From positions 1 through 54,581 of the forward strand of contig JARBTQ010000015.1 in the NCBI GenBank assembly GCA_029240075.1: a stretch of 54,581 nucleotides of DNA, written 5' to 3'. Numbering within the stretch: the stretch's first letter is position 1; each line of letters opens with the position of its first letter. The notes beneath the pieces are model-generated. The model worked only from the letters and a program-made list of their open reading frames with translations. It made no database searches and was not told the origin of the DNA. A program made the position numbers and the translations under genes. Shown piece by piece: positions 8,324-19,469 of the stretch. This stretch comes from Chlamydiales bacterium (GTDB lineage Bacteria > Chlamydiota > Chlamydiia > Chlamydiales > JARBTQ01).

Positions 8324-10486
8324 TTATAATGTAGCTTCCTTCCAGAAAAGCGCATGTAAATCTCGATACAGATCAGCTACCATCGAATATCTCTTTTGAG
8401 GAAAAACTACAGCTCCTGTTTTACCTAATAAAAGGTTTTGAGTACTATCAAATTCTAAAGTAACTGAGTAGTAGCTATTAACTACTTTTAAAGACCTATC
8501 TGCTTCTGGGGTTACAGCTAATTCTCCACCATGTGTTGAGGCCAATTGTGGATAATAAAGAGTTTCTACTCGTGTAGGAGAAATAGCTTTAACTTTGGCT
8601 TTAAGTTGCTCGACAGATCCTTGTGGAATAAAGTAAGCTTCGTCATCTTCTTTGATGAGATCCAAATATTTTTCTGGTACAAAAGTTATTACTTCTAATA
8701 ATTCTAAATTTGCAATCCGCCCGATCTCCTGTGCTCTCTTTACAGCCTGCCCTACTTTCAAATTTTGATCCCACTCATATACCGACCCATTCCCTTCTGC
8801 TACTATAAGGCTTTGTTTTTGATTTTTAAGTAAACCCTTACCATAAGCTATTGTAGAACCTAATTCTGCTTTTTTTTGTGCAAGCATGGCTTGCTCTTCT
8901 GGTTGAACTTCATCGCTAGACAATCTATCAATTTGATGACTAATAATCTGTTTTTCGACTTGGTTGAAAGCAATATCTTGCGCCAACTTATCTGAATAAA
9001 TTCGAATTAAGGATTGCCCTGTCTGTACAGTTTGTTCCCTTTCCACATAAATTTCTTTAATAATCCCTGCATAGGGAGCATAGATAGTTTGCTCTTTGAC
9101 AGGATGAATGATAGCAGGAGTTTTTAAATTGTGAGCTAAGGGAAGAACAGCCCAAATTAAAAATAAGCTTAAACATGTTAAAGTCAAAGCAAGACGTTTG
9201 TTGAATTTAAAAAACTGACGCAGCTGCATTAATTGACGCACCTCTCTATATACGGGTAATAATATAAATACTCCAATCTCAACGAAAAATAAGAAGATAC
9301 CTAGTGCCTTTGCAAATTTGGCGTATACAAAAAAGGCAATACCCAAGTATAGAAAAAAACGGTAGATCCATGAGTAAAGAGCTAAAGCCATAACTACTCG
9401 GAATTTTCCTTGTGACAAACCATTTTCTGGGCACCCTAAATCAATTCCTAAAAATAATTTACGCCAAGCCCATACTGCTAACTGATTGGCCCTCATTTGG
9501 AGATTATCCATTTTTAAAATGTCACAAGCAATATAGTAGCCATCAAAGCGCATTGCTGGATTGATATTAACTAATAAAGTTGAAATCCATACAGCCGATG
9601 ATATCACAAAAAAGATGCTATGCAAGATGCCTTCCCCTGTCAATGCCCAGCCTAATAAACAAATACCTGAAATAACTAATTCTACAGCCACTCCAGCTAG
9701 TGAGATATGCAAGCGGTGCTTTCTGCTCCGTAAACGCCAAGCATCTGTGACATCGGAATAAAGGACAGGCCATAAAACGAGGAAGATAACCCCCATAGAG
9801 GGAACACGCACTCCGTAATATTTGGCTGTATAAGCGTGTCCAAACTCATGAAACAACTTCAAAACAATAATGGCACTAGAATAAGCAACTGCTCCTTCAA
9901 AGTTAAAAAAGTGGGTGAAGGTATGCAAAAATTCTGGTAGCCGCTCCAAAACCAACACTAACCCTAATGCAATCATTAGAGTATAAATAAGCATAGCTAT
10001 TCGAGAAGTCAGTTGCTTTGCAAAAGGTAAAGTTTTAGCTAAAAATTGGTCAGGCTTTACCAGAGGTATTTTGAAGTAAAGATAATAAAGAAGAACTTTT
10101 GAAGCTAAAGACATCTGCTGCTTTTCCCATTCCCTTTTTACTCTTTCTGCCGAAAAAGGACTTGCTAAAAGATGGCAGGCTTCTGCTTGCTCTAAGAACA
10201 TGACAATACTTTGCTGATCAGCCTCTAATAAAGTTTCTCTAGACACAATTGTGATCAGCTCATCAAGAGTCATCCCATGTTTTAATTTTGTCATAAGAAT
10301 ATATTCAAAATAACTAATTTTATAGTACTGACTGCTGACTGGATCAAACACACTATAAGTGGGGCATCCATCAGCTTCCTCAGGTCCTGGATAGATTTCT
10401 AAATCCTTCCTAAAACCCGCTAGAGTCTTTTTTTTGGCATCATCTTGCAGCTTAGGTGGAGCATTTGTTGCTAGAGAAGCGCTCAT
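8324..10486 (-). CDS. Membrane M50 (site-2 protease) / HlyD-like adaptor protein with PqqD-like N-terminus
   Basis: Multi-domain membrane protein of 720 residues. Seen in order: a PqqD-like region at about 30-110 (YSVFDPVSSQYYKISYFEY, then MTLDELI); membrane segments; the zinc motif HEFGH at 213-217; further membrane segments with the second M50 signature NPAMRFDGYY; then after about residue 440 a periplasmic HlyD-type part with a lipoyl-like hairpin (IYAPYAGIIKEIYVEREQTVQTG) and a coiled-coil insert. Such proteins are known from planctomycetes and chlamydiae and usually sit beside an HlyD efflux adaptor or a maturase; none is present here. Likely role is peptide processing or export across the inner membrane. 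Start ATG 10486 has AAGGAG seven bases upstream. Confidence 0.85.
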   Translation of the reverse strand: MSASLATNAPPKLQDDAKKKTLAGFRKDLEIYPGPEEADGCPTYSVFDPVSSQYYKISYFEYILMTKLKHGMTLDELITIVSRETLLEADQQSIVMFLEQAEACHLLASPFSAERVKREWEKQQMSLASKVLLYYLYFKIPLVKPDQFLAKTLPFAKQLTSRIAMLIYTLMIALGLVLVLERLPEFLHTFTHFFNFEGAVAYSSAIIVLKLFHEFGHAYTAKYYGVRVPSMGVIFLVLWPVLYSDVTDAWRLRSRKHRLHISLAGVAVELVISGICLLGWALTGEGILHSIFFVISSAVWISTLLVNINPAMRFDGYYIACDILKMDNLQMRANQLAVWAWRKLFLGIDLGCPENGLSQGKFRVVMALALYSWIYRFFLYLGIAFFVYAKFAKALGIFLFFVEIGVFILLPVYREVRQLMQLRQFFKFNKRLALTLTCLSLFLIWAVLPLAHNLKTPAIIHPVKEQTIYAPYAGIIKEIYVEREQTVQTGQSLIRIYSDKLAQDIAFNQVEKQIISHQIDRLSSDEVQPEEQAMLAQKKAELGSTIAYGKGLLKNQKQSLIVAEGNGSVYEWDQNLKVGQAVKRAQEIGRIANLELLEVITFVPEKYLDLIKEDDEAYFIPQGSVEQLKAKVKAISPTRVETLYYPQLASTHGGELAVTPEADRSLKVVNSYYSVTLEFDSTQNLLLGKTGAVVFPQKRYSMVADLYRDLHALFWKEATL

Positions 10487-10796
10487 TGACAGACTCCTTC
10501 GTCATTATTAAATCTCTTATAACTTTCTCCGGTTGCTCTGATAAACCTTTGCAAAAAGAGTTTTGCAAGAGGTCTATTCGCTCTTCTTTTACCTATAAAG
10601 CATTTAAAAAAATTAAGGTAGAATAATATCAATCGTTGTAAAACACAGGAAAACTCGATAGACCATTGGCAAAGTTAACTTTGCTAGATATATTGAGAGT
10701 ATCACTGAAAATAAAAAGTATCTTTTAGAAGAAACATTCAAAGGATCTTCAACAAGGAAACTCAATAGAACAATAATAGTTAAGGGTAAATCGATA
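10487..10796. other. Divergent intergenic region with two palindromes
   Basis: 310 bases between divergent genes, so it must hold two promoters. It contains an imperfect hairpin at 10545-10578 (ACCTTTGCAAAA ... TTTTGCAAGAGGT, running into CTATT) that belongs to a repeat group seen elsewhere in the window. It also contains a perfect 16-base palindrome GCAAAGTTAACTTTGC at 10669-10684, which could be an operator or cruciform. No open frame worth calling. Confidence 0.5.
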
Positions 10797-12164
10797 ATGA
10801 AAACTTATGCAATACAACTTCCAATTAGTGCTATTGACTGCAATGGTCAGCTAAATATTATTGAGCAACAAGAATCAGTGGTATCTTTAATCGCTCAGAT
10901 TTTCAAAAAGACAGGCTTAGACAACATTTATGCAGTTCCTTTATTCGATTCTATAGCGGATAAACTCTCTAAAAAACTTAATTGCAGTAAAAAACTTTTA
11001 TCAGATTTTAATCTGAGCCAATATAAACAGGTTAAATGTGCCCTTATTCTTACCCATGATTTGAATCATCTTCCTATTCAGTCTCTCAAAAAGGATGTTG
11101 ATCCCCACTCTACTCTGTTTGCAAAACTAAAATTACATTCATCTGAAGCTACTCTTGCACCTGTAGAGTGCTCAAAGATTTACCCTTTAAAGCAAAAGTG
11201 GATTAAATTTATTATTAAACATACTAAACTTGCTGAGGCCTTAGATACCAGAAAGCAAATCAGCTTACAACATCGATTGACTGATCTATTGAACAAATTT
11301 TTGGTCCATAATTGGCTTACATTAGCAATTGAACCGGTTACAAGCGGCTATTCAAATTATAATTTTAAGCTAATAACAGCTACAGATAGGTACTTTATCA
11401 AGCTATGCCAAGAAGGTCATTTTAAAGATCTACGAAATGAAGCAAACATTTTGAAGGCTATCAACGACAATTTTCATATGTTCAACATTCATACTCCCAA
11501 TTTAAAATACATTGATGATGAATCGCAATCTATTGTGCTTGAGTATGTCGAGGGCAGAAGCCTAACACGTCAGGATATAGTAAAATTTAAACCTATTACG
11601 GAAGAGTTAAAAAAGTTTCACAGTTTAGTACCTTCTCTGGATAAAACTTTTGATTACTTTGATCTAATTTTTAAATTTTTAAAACAGCTTAAAGAAATAA
11701 AAGATTTTTTTGCTATTGAGATCTTACAAAATATAAACCTGATCCAGGAGTCTATAGATAAGATTCAAGGGGCTATGCAGCCTTACTTAAAAAATAATCA
11801 ACCTGTTTTCTGCCATAATGATCTTCATTGTGGCAATTTTTTACTTTCCCAAAAGCAAATCTATATTATAGATGTTGAAACTGCTGGTTATTCTTATAGG
11901 CTCTTCGACTTAGCAACTTTAGCCTCTACTGAAGAACTTACAGAATCCCAGATGCAAGCTTTACTTAAAAGCTATGACCAAAACCTAACAAAGGACTTTA
12001 AATGGTTTTGGTTAGCTCGTATAATTGTAGATGCATATTTTTATCTATGGTGTCTCGAAAGGTATATGAACACACAAATTTTCTCTTATCTAGAAATTTC
12101 AGAAAGATATATTCATTCATTTAAAGAAAAACGGCTGTCCCATATGTACTTAGAAAGTATTTAA
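10797..12164 (+). CDS. APH/choline-kinase-type phosphotransferase
   Basis: Small-molecule kinase of the aminoglycoside phosphotransferase / choline kinase fold. Seen: the N-lobe begins around residue 170 with SGYSNYNFKL and the Lys-containing strand YFIKLCQEG, the hinge SIVLEYVEGRSL, then Brenner's motif HNDLHCGN at 340-347 (catalytic D342, N347) and the metal-binding IIDVETAG with D359 and E361. The first 150 residues match nothing I know and contain several Lys-rich helices. Likely substrates are choline, ethanolamine, thiamine or a sugar; the sequence does not decide. Single gene, ATG start with no strong ribosome binding site. Confidence 0.82.
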   Translation: MKTYAIQLPISAIDCNGQLNIIEQQESVVSLIAQIFKKTGLDNIYAVPLFDSIADKLSKKLNCSKKLLSDFNLSQYKQVKCALILTHDLNHLPIQSLKKDVDPHSTLFAKLKLHSSEATLAPVECSKIYPLKQKWIKFIIKHTKLAEALDTRKQISLQHRLTDLLNKFLVHNWLTLAIEPVTSGYSNYNFKLITATDRYFIKLCQEGHFKDLRNEANILKAINDNFHMFNIHTPNLKYIDDESQSIVLEYVEGRSLTRQDIVKFKPITEELKKFHSLVPSLDKTFDYFDLIFKFLKQLKEIKDFFAIEILQNINLIQESIDKIQGAMQPYLKNNQPVFCHNDLHCGNFLLSQKQIYIIDVETAGYSYRLFDLATLASTEELTESQMQALLKSYDQNLTKDFKWFWLARIIVDAYFYLWCLERYMNTQIFSYLEISERYIHSFKEKRLSHMYLESI

Positions 12165-14514
<2,350 letters not shown>

Positions 14515-14616
14515 TTTTAATGTGTAAAAGAGGCTTACCATACATAACAAACTTGAGTTGATTTGAATAACTCATACTCCTGCCATCTTGTTAAAGACAA
14601 CAGGGGTAACCTATAT

Positions 14617-15489
14617 TTAATCATTACGTAATTTTTTATTACTACGCTCTATTCCATCGACGGTTAGATTTAAAATTTCCCTCTTGTTTTTTAAGTTAAA
14701 AGCATCTACAGAATTTAGAGATGATGAGCTTGTTTTAAATTGTCGGGAGTTTTGACGAATAAGATCAATGATTTTTACCATATTTATAAACTGCTTTCTG
14801 CATAAAGTTTTAGTAAGATCATGGTCATATTTTATCCATAATGCTTGTTGCGCAGCAAAAGCAGCCTCATAGGGCTTTTGCTTCTTTTCATAATCTCTAC
14901 TCAATTCTAATAGATATTTCGCATGTTTAAATTTATCTTTTTCAGTCTCAAATAATATTGCAGCTTTCTCTAAAGTTTCACATGCCTGATAAAAAAGTTT
15001 GGAATCTAATTGATAAAGCCCATACTCAGAGATAACTTTAGCTTTTAAGGTGTTATTACCTGTAAGATTGATAACTGCAAAGTTTGCTTGCTCTATATAG
15101 TTATAACGTGCTTCTAGATCATTCTCCAACTTTGCTGTTTTTATAGAAGATAAAGCATCCTTTACCTGCTGTAATAAATTAGCTTGCAGTCGTAACTCTA
15201 TCTCATGTTCTAAAGGTTGCGAGCTTGTATTTAATTCGGAATTTGAAATATTTGAAGTAGATTTATTTGGAACTTTTGGCTTTTTAGTTTTTACACTCAG
15301 TTGATTAGTGTTAGCAATCGCATTTAAGTTGAAATTACTATATACGTTTGAAAACCAGGGATTTACTATCTGATTTTGCAAGTTTTCTGCTCTGTTTGAT
15401 GGTGTATTACTTACTTTGGAAAAGCCGTTTTGGGGCGCTTCCAAATGAAAATGAATATTTTGATTAAATACAAATCGGGGGCTCGACAT
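14617..15489 (-). CDS. Hypothetical TPR-like protein with MSS..F..NQ.IHF N-terminus
   Basis: No named family. The 290-residue protein begins MSSPRFVFNQNIHFHLEA, which closely matches the start of the protein at 16232-16828. After a low-complexity Asn/Ser/Lys-rich linker (about 25-95) come helical hairpins resembling tetratricopeptide repeats, for example YQLDSKLFYQACETLEKAAIL and YEAAFAAQQALWIKY. The C-terminus is Asn/Lys-rich. No signal peptide or membrane segment. The shared N-terminus could be a type III secretion signal or mark a paralogous family; that is inference. ATG at 15489. Confidence 0.72.
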   Translation of the reverse strand: MSSPRFVFNQNIHFHLEAPQNGFSKVSNTPSNRAENLQNQIVNPWFSNVYSNFNLNAIANTNQLSVKTKKPKVPNKSTSNISNSELNTSSQPLEHEIELRLQANLLQQVKDALSSIKTAKLENDLEARYNYIEQANFAVINLTGNNTLKAKVISEYGLYQLDSKLFYQACETLEKAAILFETEKDKFKHAKYLLELSRDYEKKQKPYEAAFAAQQALWIKYDHDLTKTLCRKQFINMVKIIDLIRQNSRQFKTSSSSLNSVDAFNLKNKREILNLTVDGIERSNKKLRND

Positions 15490-16022
15490 GTTTTGCCTAG
15501 AGGGTATTAATAATTTAATAAAAGTAAATTATAATTAATTTAATTTATTTATAAAAGACAATAAAAAAACAAGAAGAAAAGAAACTCTAAATTATTAAAA
15601 TAAAGGGTTTTAGATTTACTTCTAATGAAGAAAAATATATAAAAACAATAACATATTAAGAAACAGAGATTTTTTTAGAAAGGTAAAATAGTAATCTTAG
15701 TTGGGATGTAATAAAGTTTCTACATAATCAATGCCAAATTCTACGTAGGAAATAATGTATTCAAGTAGTACTCATAATGCAATTTATCAGATAAAACTGG
15801 GCCATCTTTGACCTAGAATAGATTATAGAATTATATAGCCTAATAATAGGAAATTCCATTGAAATAATGCTCTATTAGGACGTATCCTACGTTTCAAAAA
15901 ATGGAGATCTGTGCGTGGTGTATAAGGCTTTTTGCAAATGTGAAAGCCAATCATTTACAGAAAGTGACCCAACAAAGTTGACCATCTCAGCTAGCTTTTC
16001 TTAGCTTTATCTAGAACTACAA
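15490..16022. other. AT-rich intergenic region, no gene seen
   Basis: 533 bases between two minus-strand genes. The first 200 are almost pure A/T. The rest is of more balanced composition with short inverted runs such as TAGCCTAATAATAGG near 15837. I found no open frame with a ribosome binding site. It may carry the promoter of the 14617-15489 gene and possibly decayed coding sequence. Confidence 0.35.
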
Positions 16023-16244
16023 CTATTTACAGCTGTACCTTTCCCAACGAATCTGGTCGTTATAATCACCTAAGAGAGCGACTCGATAAATTTCATCTTC
16101 TTTGTTCTTATTTTTATTATCTTCACGATCTTCTGTTTCTTTTTGGGTAGGAGTCCTATACATGGCACAAGAAGTCACCAAACAAAAGCAAACAATGAAG
16201 CTAACACAGTTTAAGATTAATAGTAGTCTATTTATATTGTTAAT
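16023..16244 (-). CDS. Small lipoprotein, apparent ATT start, overlapping the upstream gene
   Basis: A 73-codon frame too short and oddly started for standard gene finding. From an ATT at 16244 it reads (M)NNINRLLLILNC..., a good n-region and hydrophobic core ending in the lipobox CLVTSC, followed by a strongly charged mature part (QKETEDREDNKNKNKEDE) and a C-terminal IYRVALLGDYNDQIRWERY. GAGAGGG stands 5 bases before the ATT. The frame is closed by a TAA just upstream, so no ATG start exists before the signal sequence. It overlaps the end of the gene at 16232-16828 by 13 bases, so translation could be coupled. Either ATT is used (rare but known, as in infC) or the start codon has decayed. 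Confidence 0.5.
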   Translation of the reverse strand: MNNINRLLLILNCVSFIVCFCLVTSCAMYRTPTQKETEDREDNKNKNKEDEIYRVALLGDYNDQIRWERYSCK

Positions 16245-16828
16245 TTATACCCTCTCTCTTGTAAAAATTGATAATTGAGCTGCAAATTTTGGACAATTTC
16301 AGGATCATTAATATATAGAAAAATTGTAAGAGAACTTAGGGTATCCAAAGCTTTTTGATACTCTCCTAATTCAATATAAATGCAACTCAAATAATAGCGA
16401 CTCAACGCTGTGATCTCTTTAGCAACTTGCGAATCTTGCAAAATTCTAGAAAAAATTATAGCTCCTTCTTTATATTGTTTACTATCAATTAAATTAACGC
16501 CTATCTCAAAAGCCTCTTGATACATTTTATACCCTAAGTATATTTGGGAAAGGCATGGAAGAGTAAGTGAATGATTCATTACGCCCATCATTGCTGCACA
16601 ATTTAATCCTAAAGAAGTTGTAGTTTTCTGGGCTGGCACCTTTTCTTGCACCACTTTGCGTTTTTTCAAAGTAGTTTGCGGTGATTGCTCTACTAACTCT
16701 GTAGAAGGAAGATGTGTTAAAAAGACTTTTGAAAACTCTATACGATTTTTAAGTTCTTGACCCTGTTCTAAAAACTGCTGTGGTATATAAAAATGAATAT
16801 CTTGATTAATTGTAAATAATGATGACAT
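16232..16828 (-). CDS. Hypothetical TPR-like protein, paralogue of the 14617-15489 gene at its N-terminus
   Basis: 198 residues, beginning MSSLFTINQDIHFYIPQQF, matching the neighbour's MSSPRFVFNQNIHF. A basic linker (KKRKVVQEKVPAQK) follows. The C-terminal half has two clear TPR-like helix pairs: MYQEAFEIGVNLIDSKQYKEG and YYLSCIYIELGEYQKALDTL. Cytoplasmic or secreted; no signal peptide. Start ATG 16828 has AAGGAAG eight bases upstream. The small lipoprotein gene overlaps its 3' end. Function unknown; TPR proteins in chlamydiae include type III chaperones, but this one lacks other hallmarks. Confidence 0.75.
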   Translation of the reverse strand: MSSLFTINQDIHFYIPQQFLEQGQELKNRIEFSKVFLTHLPSTELVEQSPQTTLKKRKVVQEKVPAQKTTTSLGLNCAAMMGVMNHSLTLPCLSQIYLGYKMYQEAFEIGVNLIDSKQYKEGAIIFSRILQDSQVAKEITALSRYYLSCIYIELGEYQKALDTLSSLTIFLYINDPEIVQNLQLNYQFLQERGYKLTI

Positions 16829-16919
16829 AAATATAACTTCCTTATTTAATGGAAAAATTGCTGTAATTTTTTGAAAAATAGTTATTTGTAATATATTATT
16901 CAGATAATAAGGTTACGAT

Positions 16920-17864
16920 TCACTTCGAATAAAAAGATAGAGCAAACTTATCGATAATAGACTGCATATCAGCGGGTATAGGGGCCGATAGAGAAACTAC
17001 CTGTTTAGTAACAGGATGTGTAAATGATAAACCCTCCGCATGTAGCATCTGCCGTTTAATTCCATATTTTTGATTTAAAGACAACGTACCATAAATAGAG
17101 TCACCCAAAATCGGGCATTTAAGGTGTTGCAAATGAACTCTGATTTGATGGGTTCTACCTGTTTGGGGATAAGCATACACCATACTTAAATCGGAGCTTA
17201 CTTTAACTGGGACAAAGTGCGTAATAGATTCCTTACCAGTTGCAACCACCGCCATCTGCTGGCGATTGGTAGGATGACGTGCAATTGGCTCTTTTACCCA
17301 AGTATCTCCAGGATTAGTACAACAAATGGCTATATAACGTTTGTGTACTTGTCTGCTAGCAAAAAGCTCTACGAGTTTGGCCTGAGTCATGGTATCTTTT
17401 GCTGCTAATAAAAGGCCTGAAGTTTCTTTATCGAGACGATGTACAATACCTGGCCTTATAGAATGGCTACCACTCCATTGCTGTTGTATTGACTGACAAT
17501 AATGTAATAACCCATTGACAAAAGTTCCAGATCGATTTCCAGCTCCTGGATGTACAACCATTCCCGCTGGTTTATTAACAGCTAATAAGTAGTCATCCTC
17601 ATAAATAATCTCAAGCGGCATTGCTTCTGGTTGTAAGTCTATCTCGGGCGTACAAGCAAATGCTATTTCTACCTCATCGCCAATTTTAGGTTTTACCCTC
17701 TTTTTGACGGGTTCCCCATTTAATAAAACGAGGCTATTTTCCAACAAATATTGAAAATAGGTACGCGATTGGTCGGCAAAACGATCTGATAAAATCTTAT
17801 CAATTCTTTGATTCTGTTCTGCTTCTGTAATAAAAATTGTTTGGTATTCTGATATTTCGGCCAT
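16920..17864 (-). CDS. rluD: RluD-type ribosomal large-subunit pseudouridine synthase
   Basis: Isomerises uridines in 23S rRNA. Seen: N-terminal S4 RNA-binding domain (about 17-70, RIDKILSDRF ... KIGDEVEIAF), LAVNKPAGMVVHPG, then the catalytic motif GIVHRLDKETSGLLL with Asp145, KRYIAIC and the C-terminal YPQTGRTHQIRVHLQHL signature typical of the RluA/RluD family. 314 residues, normal length. RluD is preferred over RluC by the S4 domain and overall pattern, but target site is not proven. ATG 17864 overlaps the stop of the upstream small gene by one base (TAATG), so the pair is translationally coupled. Confidence 0.93.
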   Translation of the reverse strand: MAEISEYQTIFITEAEQNQRIDKILSDRFADQSRTYFQYLLENSLVLLNGEPVKKRVKPKIGDEVEIAFACTPEIDLQPEAMPLEIIYEDDYLLAVNKPAGMVVHPGAGNRSGTFVNGLLHYCQSIQQQWSGSHSIRPGIVHRLDKETSGLLLAAKDTMTQAKLVELFASRQVHKRYIAICCTNPGDTWVKEPIARHPTNRQQMAVVATGKESITHFVPVKVSSDLSMVYAYPQTGRTHQIRVHLQHLKCPILGDSIYGTLSLNQKYGIKRQMLHAEGLSFTHPVTKQVVSLSAPIPADMQSIIDKFALSFYSK

Positions 17865-18166
17865 TAAACTGGATAAGATGAATCTTGGATAGTTAAAATT
17901 TCTAAAGATTTATTGGAATCAGAATAATTAGGAATCACTTTTCTTGCAATACTATGAATGTGCCGTTCTAATTGCTCTATGCTGTCCATTGACATAATAT
18001 CGTCTAAAATCTTTCCTATGTAACTTTCCCCATCATACTCAATCTGTTGTAGATAATCACCTTGTGATCGAATAAAAAGTTTAATAATATTAGGATTAAC
18101 TGAATCTAGAGATTTTTTAATTGAATAATCTACTTGAAAACCTACAAATAATTTTATAGAAAACAT
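17864..18166 (-). CDS. Small hypothetical protein upstream of rluD
   Basis: 100 residues, beginning MFSIKLFVGFQVDYSIKK. The frame opens at a GTG at 18199, but ATG 18166 has AAGGGG at the right distance and gives a clean beta-strand start, so I use it. The sequence has alternating strand and helix, ending in ARKVIPNYSDSNKSLEILTI. No known family. One-base overlap with rluD suggests a conserved pair; chlamydial genomes carry a small unknown gene beside rluD and this may be its equivalent (from memory, unverified). Confidence 0.72.
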   Translation of the reverse strand: MFSIKLFVGFQVDYSIKKSLDSVNPNIIKLFIRSQGDYLQQIEYDGESYIGKILDDIMSMDSIEQLERHIHSIARKVIPNYSDSNKSLEILTIQDSSYPV

Positions 18167-18264
18167 GGAAAAGCCCCTTGCTTTAATATCACTGGTCACA
18201 CTCTATTGCCTAAGAGAATCTAATAGCTTTTTCTAAATTAAGGGGTGCAAAAAGTCTACAGAAT

Positions 18265-18609
18265 TTATGATTCTCCCCTACGCTTTTTTTCTTTACGCTT
18301 TTCTTCATTTTTATTCATATCATCTACTATCCAACGCGCTATATGTTCTGTCTGAAAAACCTCTAAAAATTCTCTTTCAGCTTCTTCTAAAGTAGAAATT
18401 TTGCCACTCTGGTAGTTTTCATAAATTTTTTTGTATTTGCCATCTGGTGAGCGAGCTTCTTTTAATGCCTCTATATCAAAATTGGATATTTCCCTTTTGA
18501 GGCCCCTTCCTGAATTATGCAAATTTGGAGAACACTTCAAAGATGGATCCTTAGGAATATCATGTTGATTAGAAGAGTGCTCATTGTGATTACTAGGAAT
18601 AGGGATCAT
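18265..18609 (-). CDS. Small charged hypothetical protein
   Basis: 114 residues. An N-terminal His/Asn/Pro/Ser-rich, probably disordered part (1-40) is followed by a helical part (EALKEARSPDGKYKKIYENYQ, then LEEAEREFLEVFQTEHIARWIVDDMN) and a very basic tail KNEEKRKEKKRR. No signal peptide. A weak AGG precedes ATG 18609. The disordered polar start is compatible with a type III secreted protein, but there is no specific proof. The neighbouring MITE insertion lies 81 bases upstream. Confidence 0.62.
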   Translation of the reverse strand: MIPIPSNHNEHSSNQHDIPKDPSLKCSPNLHNSGRGLKREISNFDIEALKEARSPDGKYKKIYENYQSGKISTLEEAEREFLEVFQTEHIARWIVDDMNKNEEKRKEKKRRGES

Positions 18610-18689
18610 AACGTACCTATTTAATTATTATTTTCTATAGTTATCGAACTATAGCAATAATTCATTAACTCAACAATAAAATAGACTAA

Positions 18690-18822
18690 GGCAATCGTTC
18701 AGGGAAATTGCATGAATTTTATAAATATTTAGAGGATAAGCAGTAAGGAATAATGCTTTAAAAATCCCCTCTTTGATAGTTAAAGAGTTACAAGTTTTCA
18801 TGCAATTTCCCTGGGCAATCGT
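18690..18822. mobile_element. MITE-like element with 17-base inverted ends and 9-base target duplication
   Basis: The inverted ends CAGGGAAATTGCATGAA (18700-18716) and its exact complement (18797-18813) enclose 80 bases. The core has a smaller inner inverted pattern (AGAGG ... CCTCT). Directly outside lie two copies of GGCAATCGT (18690-18698 and 18814-18822), a 9-base direct repeat as left by a transposase. The element of about 115 bases has no coding capacity, so it would depend on a transposase supplied in trans. The left side has one extra T between duplication and end. Confidence 0.75.
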
Positions 18823-19184
18823 CCAAAAGCGCTTAATTTTTTAATTGATTAGCAGAAAAATCAAATTTTAGAGCTTTTACTTAAGATTTCTGACTATAAA
18901 TATAGAACCCATCCCACTAAAATCTAAACCATTTATGAGTAACATTTTATTTAAAAGACCTTTTCTTTAGAAAGAACCTAATATATAAGACCTTGGGTTA
19001 TTTAATGACGAATACCGGGATAGGTTCATAATAAATTTTAAGCGATTCTCCTGTAAAATAGATCCATTTTAAAACTAGTTCACAGAAACTTACGGGGCTA
19101 GCGACAGTAAAAATTCAAAAGAAAGTCCATACTATTTTGAAAAGAACAGGTGCAAAGCTTTATGTAAAAACCTACCTTAAGCTT

Positions 19185-19215
19185 AGACCTATAAAGGATC
19201 AACTTTTTAGGTCTA
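19185..19215. repeat. Inverted TAGACCT / AGGTCTA pair
   Basis: TAGACCT at 19185-19191 and AGGTCTA at 19209-19215, with TATT-like sequence following. It resembles the ends of the repeats at 10545, 12186 and 46813, and is one member of what looks like a dispersed intergenic family. Confidence 0.4.
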
Positions 19216-19390
19216 TTGTATAAGAACTACTCAGGGCAATTGCCATAATTTCAAACTGAAGGAGGTTAACTTTAATAATTTGTGTCATAGCATTTTAATT
19301 AAAAAAAATTATTAAATAATACAAACATTTTAGTTAAAATATCACAATTAATCCCTATCAAAGTCTCATAAAAAAATAAAATACCGATAA

Positions 19391-19469
19391 TATATACTGA
19401 GCGCGGGCTATTTGACCGTTTTTTTCTACTGGTGGAAAAAAGGTAAACCTAGCCGCGCATTGTATATAT
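19391..19469. repeat. Long imperfect palindrome with GCGCGG arms before the giant gene
   Basis: 79 bases that fold back on themselves. Left arm TATATAC..AGCGCGGGCTA, right arm TAGCCGCGCATTGTATATA, with inner arms TGACCGTTTTTTTC and GGAAAAAAGGTAAACC around a short loop. GC-rich blocks are unusual in this AT-rich spacer. It ends 27 bases before the start codon, so it lies within or just before the 5' leader. A related palindrome lies at 39711-39782. Confidence 0.65.

Noticed and set aside
15490-16022. Possible decayed transposase in the spacer.
   Set aside because: Short open stretches exist but show no transposase motif or inverted ends that I can support.
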